This document shows, in pieces, positions 61,316 to 64,000 of a stretch of 64,000 bases of DNA. Positions within the stretch are counted from its first letter, which is position 1, and every line of letters starts with the position of its first letter. The notes beneath the pieces are model-generated. The model ran no database searches and was not told where the DNA came from. It saw only the letters and a program-made list of their open reading frames with translations. The translations under genes and the position numbers were made by a program. The stretch comes from Panulirus ornatus (taxonomy: Eukaryota > Arthropoda > Malacostraca > Decapoda > Palinuridae), in the NCBI RefSeq assembly GCF_036320965.1, contig NC_092225.1:7739002-7803001 (forward strand), read 5' to 3'.

Positions 61316-61509
61316 TCTGAGCCTTCGAGGAGGATGAGCACTCCCCGCGTGACTCCTTCTTCTGTTTCCCCTTTTAGAAAGTCAAAGTACAAGGATGGGA
61401 GTGTTTCTGGCCCCCCGCTCCCGTCCCCTTTAGTCGCCTTCTACGACACGTGAGGAATGCGTGGGAAGTATTCTTTCTCCCTTATCCCCAGGGATAATAT
61501 ATATATATA

Positions 61510-62760
61510 CATTCTTTTTTTTTTTTTTTTCCTTTGTCGGTGTCTCCCGCGTTTGCGAGGTAGCGCAAGGAAACAGACGACAGAAATGGCCTAACCCACC
61601 CCCATACACATGTATATACATACGTCCACACACGCAAATATACATACCTACACAGCTTTCCATGGTTTACCCCAGACGCTTCACATGCCCTGATTCAATC
61701 CACTGACAGCACGTCAACCCCGGTATACCACATCGATCCAATTCACTCTATTCCTTGCCCTCCTTTCACCCTCCTGCATGTTCAGGCCCCGATCACACAA
61801 AATCTTTTTCACTCCATCTTTCCACCTCCAATTTGGTCTCCCACTTCTTCTCGTTCCCTCCACCTCCGACACATATATCCTCTTGGTCAATTTTTCCTCA
61901 CTCATTCTCTCCATGTGACCAAACCATTTCAAAACACCCTCTTCTGCTCTCTCAACCACGCTCTTTTTATTTCCACACATCTGTCTTACCCTTACGTTAC
62001 TTACTCGATCAAACCACCTCACACCACACATTGTCCTCAAACATCTCATTTCCAGCACATCCATCCTCCTGCGCACAACTCTATCCATAGCCCACACCTC
62101 GCAACCATACAACATTGTTGGAACCACTATTCCGTCAAACATACCCATTTTTGCTTTCCGAGATAATGTTTTCTACTTCCACACATTCTTCAAGGCTCCC
62201 AGGATTTTCGCCCCCTCCCCCAACCTATGATTCACTTCCGCCTCCACGGTTCCATCCGCTGCCAGATCCACTCCCAGATATCTAAAACACTTCACTTCCT
62301 CCAGTTTTTCTCCATTCAAACTTACCTCCCAGTCGACTTGACCCTCAACCCTACTGTACCTAATAACCTTGCTTTTATTCACATTTACTCTTAACTTTCT
62401 TCTTTCACACACTTTACCAAACTCAGTCACCAGCTTCTGCAGTTTCTCACATGAATCAGCCACCAGCGCTGTATCATCAGCGAACAACAAGTGACTCACT
62501 TCCCAAGCTCTCTCACCCCAACAGACTTCATACTTGCCCCTCTTTCCAAAACTCTTGCATTCACCTCCCTAACAACCCCATCCATAAACAAATTAAACAA
62601 TCATGGAGACATCACACACCCCTGCCGCAAACCTACATTCACTGAGAACCAATCTCTTTCCTCTCTTCTTACACGTACACATGCCTTACATCCTTGATAA
62701 AAACTTTTCACTGCTTCTAACAACTTGCCTTCCACACCATATATTCTTAATACCTTCCAC
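61510..62760 (-). mobile_element. 5'-truncated LINE, short 3' UTR, head-to-head with next
   Basis: Minus strand from [21 protein letters not shown] (62760) to the tail (61540-61580) and A-run. One-base loss near SVG-ERA (62515) shifts the frame after the RQGC region; then 62499-62173 and 62148-61714 are open. [11 protein letters not shown] is intact. The break at 62760 joins plus-strand endonuclease sequence. Confidence 0.88.
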
Positions 62761-64000
62761 AGGGGAAGAGTGGTTTGGAAATGTCTTGGGAGTAAAGTCA
62801 GGGGTTAGTGAGAGGACAAGAGCAAGGGAAGGAGTAGCAGTACTCCTGAAACAGGAGTTGTGGGAGTATGTGATAGAATGTAAGAAAGTAAATTCTAGAT
62901 TAATATGGGTAAATCTGAAAGTTGATGGAGAGAGATGGGTGATTATTGGTGCATATGCACCTGGGCATGAGAAGAAAGATCATGAGAGGCAAGTGTTTTG
63001 GGAGCAGCTGAATGAGTGTGTTAGTGGTTTTGATGCACGAGACCAGGTTATAGTGATGGGTGATTTAAATGCAAAGGTGAGTAATGTGGCAGTTGAGGGA
63101 ATAATTGGTATACATGGGGTGTTCAGTGTTGTAAATGGAAATGGTGAAGAGCTTGTAGATTTATGTGCTGAAAAAGGACTGGTGATTGGGAATACCTGGT
63201 TTAAAAAGCGAGATATACATAAGTATACGTATGTAAGTAGGAGAGATGGCCAGAGAGCGTTATTGGATTACGTGTTAATTGACAGGTGCGCGAAAGAGAG
63301 ACTTTTTGATGTTAATGTGCTGAGAGGTGCAACTGGAGGGATGTCTGATCATTATCTTGTGGAGGCTAAGGTGAAGATTTGTATGGGTTTTCAGAAAAGA
63401 AGAGTGAATGTTGGGGTGAAGAGTGTGGTGAGAGTAAGTGAGCTTGGGAAGGAGACTTGTGTGTGGAAGTACCAGGAAAGACTGAGTACAGAATGGAAAA
63501 AGGTGAGAACAATGGAAGTAAGGGGATTGGGGGAGGAATGGGATGTATTTAGGGAAGTGTGATGGCTTGCGCAAAAGATGCTTGTGGCATGAGAAGAGTG
63601 GGAGGTGGGTTGATTAGAAAGGGTAGTGAGTGGTGGGATGAAGAAGTAATATTATTAGTGAAAGAGAAGAGAGAGGTATTTGGACGATTTTTGCAGGGAA
63701 AAAATGCAATTGAGTGGGAGATGTATAAAAGAGAGAGGCAGGAGGTCAATAGAAAGGTGCAAGAGGTGAAAAAGAGGGCAAATGAGAGTTGGGGTGAGAG
63801 AGTATCATTAAATTTTAGGGAGAATAAAAAGATGTTCTGGAAGGAGGTAAATAAATTGCGTAAGACAAGGGAGCAAATGGGAACTTCAGTGAAAGGCGCA
63901 AATGGGGAGGTGATAACAAGTAGTGGTGATGTGATAAGGAGATGGAGTGAGTATTTTGAAGGTTTGTTGAATGTGTTTGATGATAGAGTGGCAGATATAG
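62761..64000 (+). mobile_element. LINE segment (endonuclease to linker), runs off the window
   Basis: Starts at GEEWFGNVLGVKSGVSERTR within the endonuclease and continues through the linker to FDDRVADI at the window end. A two-base loss at 63556-63560 (FREV then TGA, where others read FREAVMAC) breaks the frame. Together with the minus-strand copy at 61510-62760 it has the layout expected of a LINE with inverted 5' part. Confidence 0.85.
62763..63562 (+). pseudogene. LINE endonuclease domain, 5' truncated
   Basis: Open for about 266 codons from the junction: SGVSERTRAREGVAVLLKQE, GAYAPGHEKKDHERQVFWEQ, VIVMGDLNAKVSNVAVEGI (Asp and Asn), RDGQRALLDYVLIDR, ATGGMSDHYLVEAKVKI (Asp and His). SETKL with the catalytic Glu is missing because of the truncation. 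The frame upstream of 62763 is antisense to the neighbouring RT and is not part of the protein. Confidence 0.82.

Larger units (their letters stand above)
57936..61497 (-). mobile_element. Full-length LINE, long 3' UTR
   Basis: The most complete copy, about 3.56 kb: 5' end ATTATCCCTGGGGATAAGGG (61497), leader with hairpins to about 61370, endonuclease, linker, RT, C-terminal region, long 3' UTR (58410-57990) and tail (57945-57985). The would-be start ATG reads AGG. The ORF has a nonsense TGA in VSRRDG (60714), a one-base T insertion in the FIKKGG codons (about 59810), TAA at KLYG (59632), TAG at NVNKS (59033), a deletion near RVREMCG (58650), and loss of the usual stop so that it reads on as VVYRGRRAVNGLNQGM. 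Non-functional but informative for structure. Confidence 0.9.

Overview
This is eukaryotic, repeat-dominated DNA. I recognise no host gene with confidence. The retroelement families and the very long (TA)n, (CA)n, (GA)n and (AAT)n arrays suggest an arthropod, most likely a decapod crustacean; that placement is inferred from element style and was not tested by database search.

Four kinds of mobile DNA make up most of the window. (1) A non-LTR retrotransposon (LINE), tentatively RTE-like, with one ORF of roughly 1,000 codons: an apurinic-type endonuclease (SETKL, GDLN, SDH motifs), a reverse transcriptase ([17 protein letters not shown]) and a conserved C-terminal region. About twenty copies or fragments lie on both strands. 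The two most complete are at 981-4257 and 57936-61497. It has two 3' UTR versions, long and short. (2) A short non-autonomous element of about 240 bp whose start resembles the LINE 5' leader and whose end resembles the LINE 3' tail, at 6308-6560, 22696-22935 and in a cluster at 49062-50063. (3) A Penelope-like element (PLE: RT plus GIY-YIG endonuclease) at 12503-13653, 20268-21655, 23010-25272 and 53990-54529, plus a body-less pair of inverted ends at 8888-9241. Its ends carry a 41-nt motif that fits a minimal type I hammerhead ribozyme (eight copies, some with an intact core). (4) tRNA-derived SINEs with A and B boxes at 39890-40091, 47628-47966, 53769-53985 and 57546-57760. Minor remains are a 191-bp Ty3/gypsy pol piece inside a PLE, CR1-like LINE 3' ends near 36.4, 41 and 43.5 kb, and two broken ORFs near 29.4 and 38 kb.

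Layout: 0-25.6 kb is nested LINE, PLE and short elements separated by (TA)n; 25.6-29.9 kb is mostly unassigned DNA with 33-bp and 21-bp tandem repeats; 29.9-39.8 kb alternates LINE fragments with unassigned DNA; 40-46.8 kb is element-poor apart from CR1-like remains; 46.8-64 kb is again dense with LINEs, short elements and SINEs, including a LINE with an inverted 5' half (51058-53690) and head-to-head LINE pairs (54600-57459, 61510-64000).

The families may interact. The LINE could supply the RT that copies the short element through the shared 3' tail hairpin. Many element ends abut (TA)n, which points either to a preferred target or to tails that have expanded. One LINE ORF (9596-11125) takes its start codon from a fused short element.
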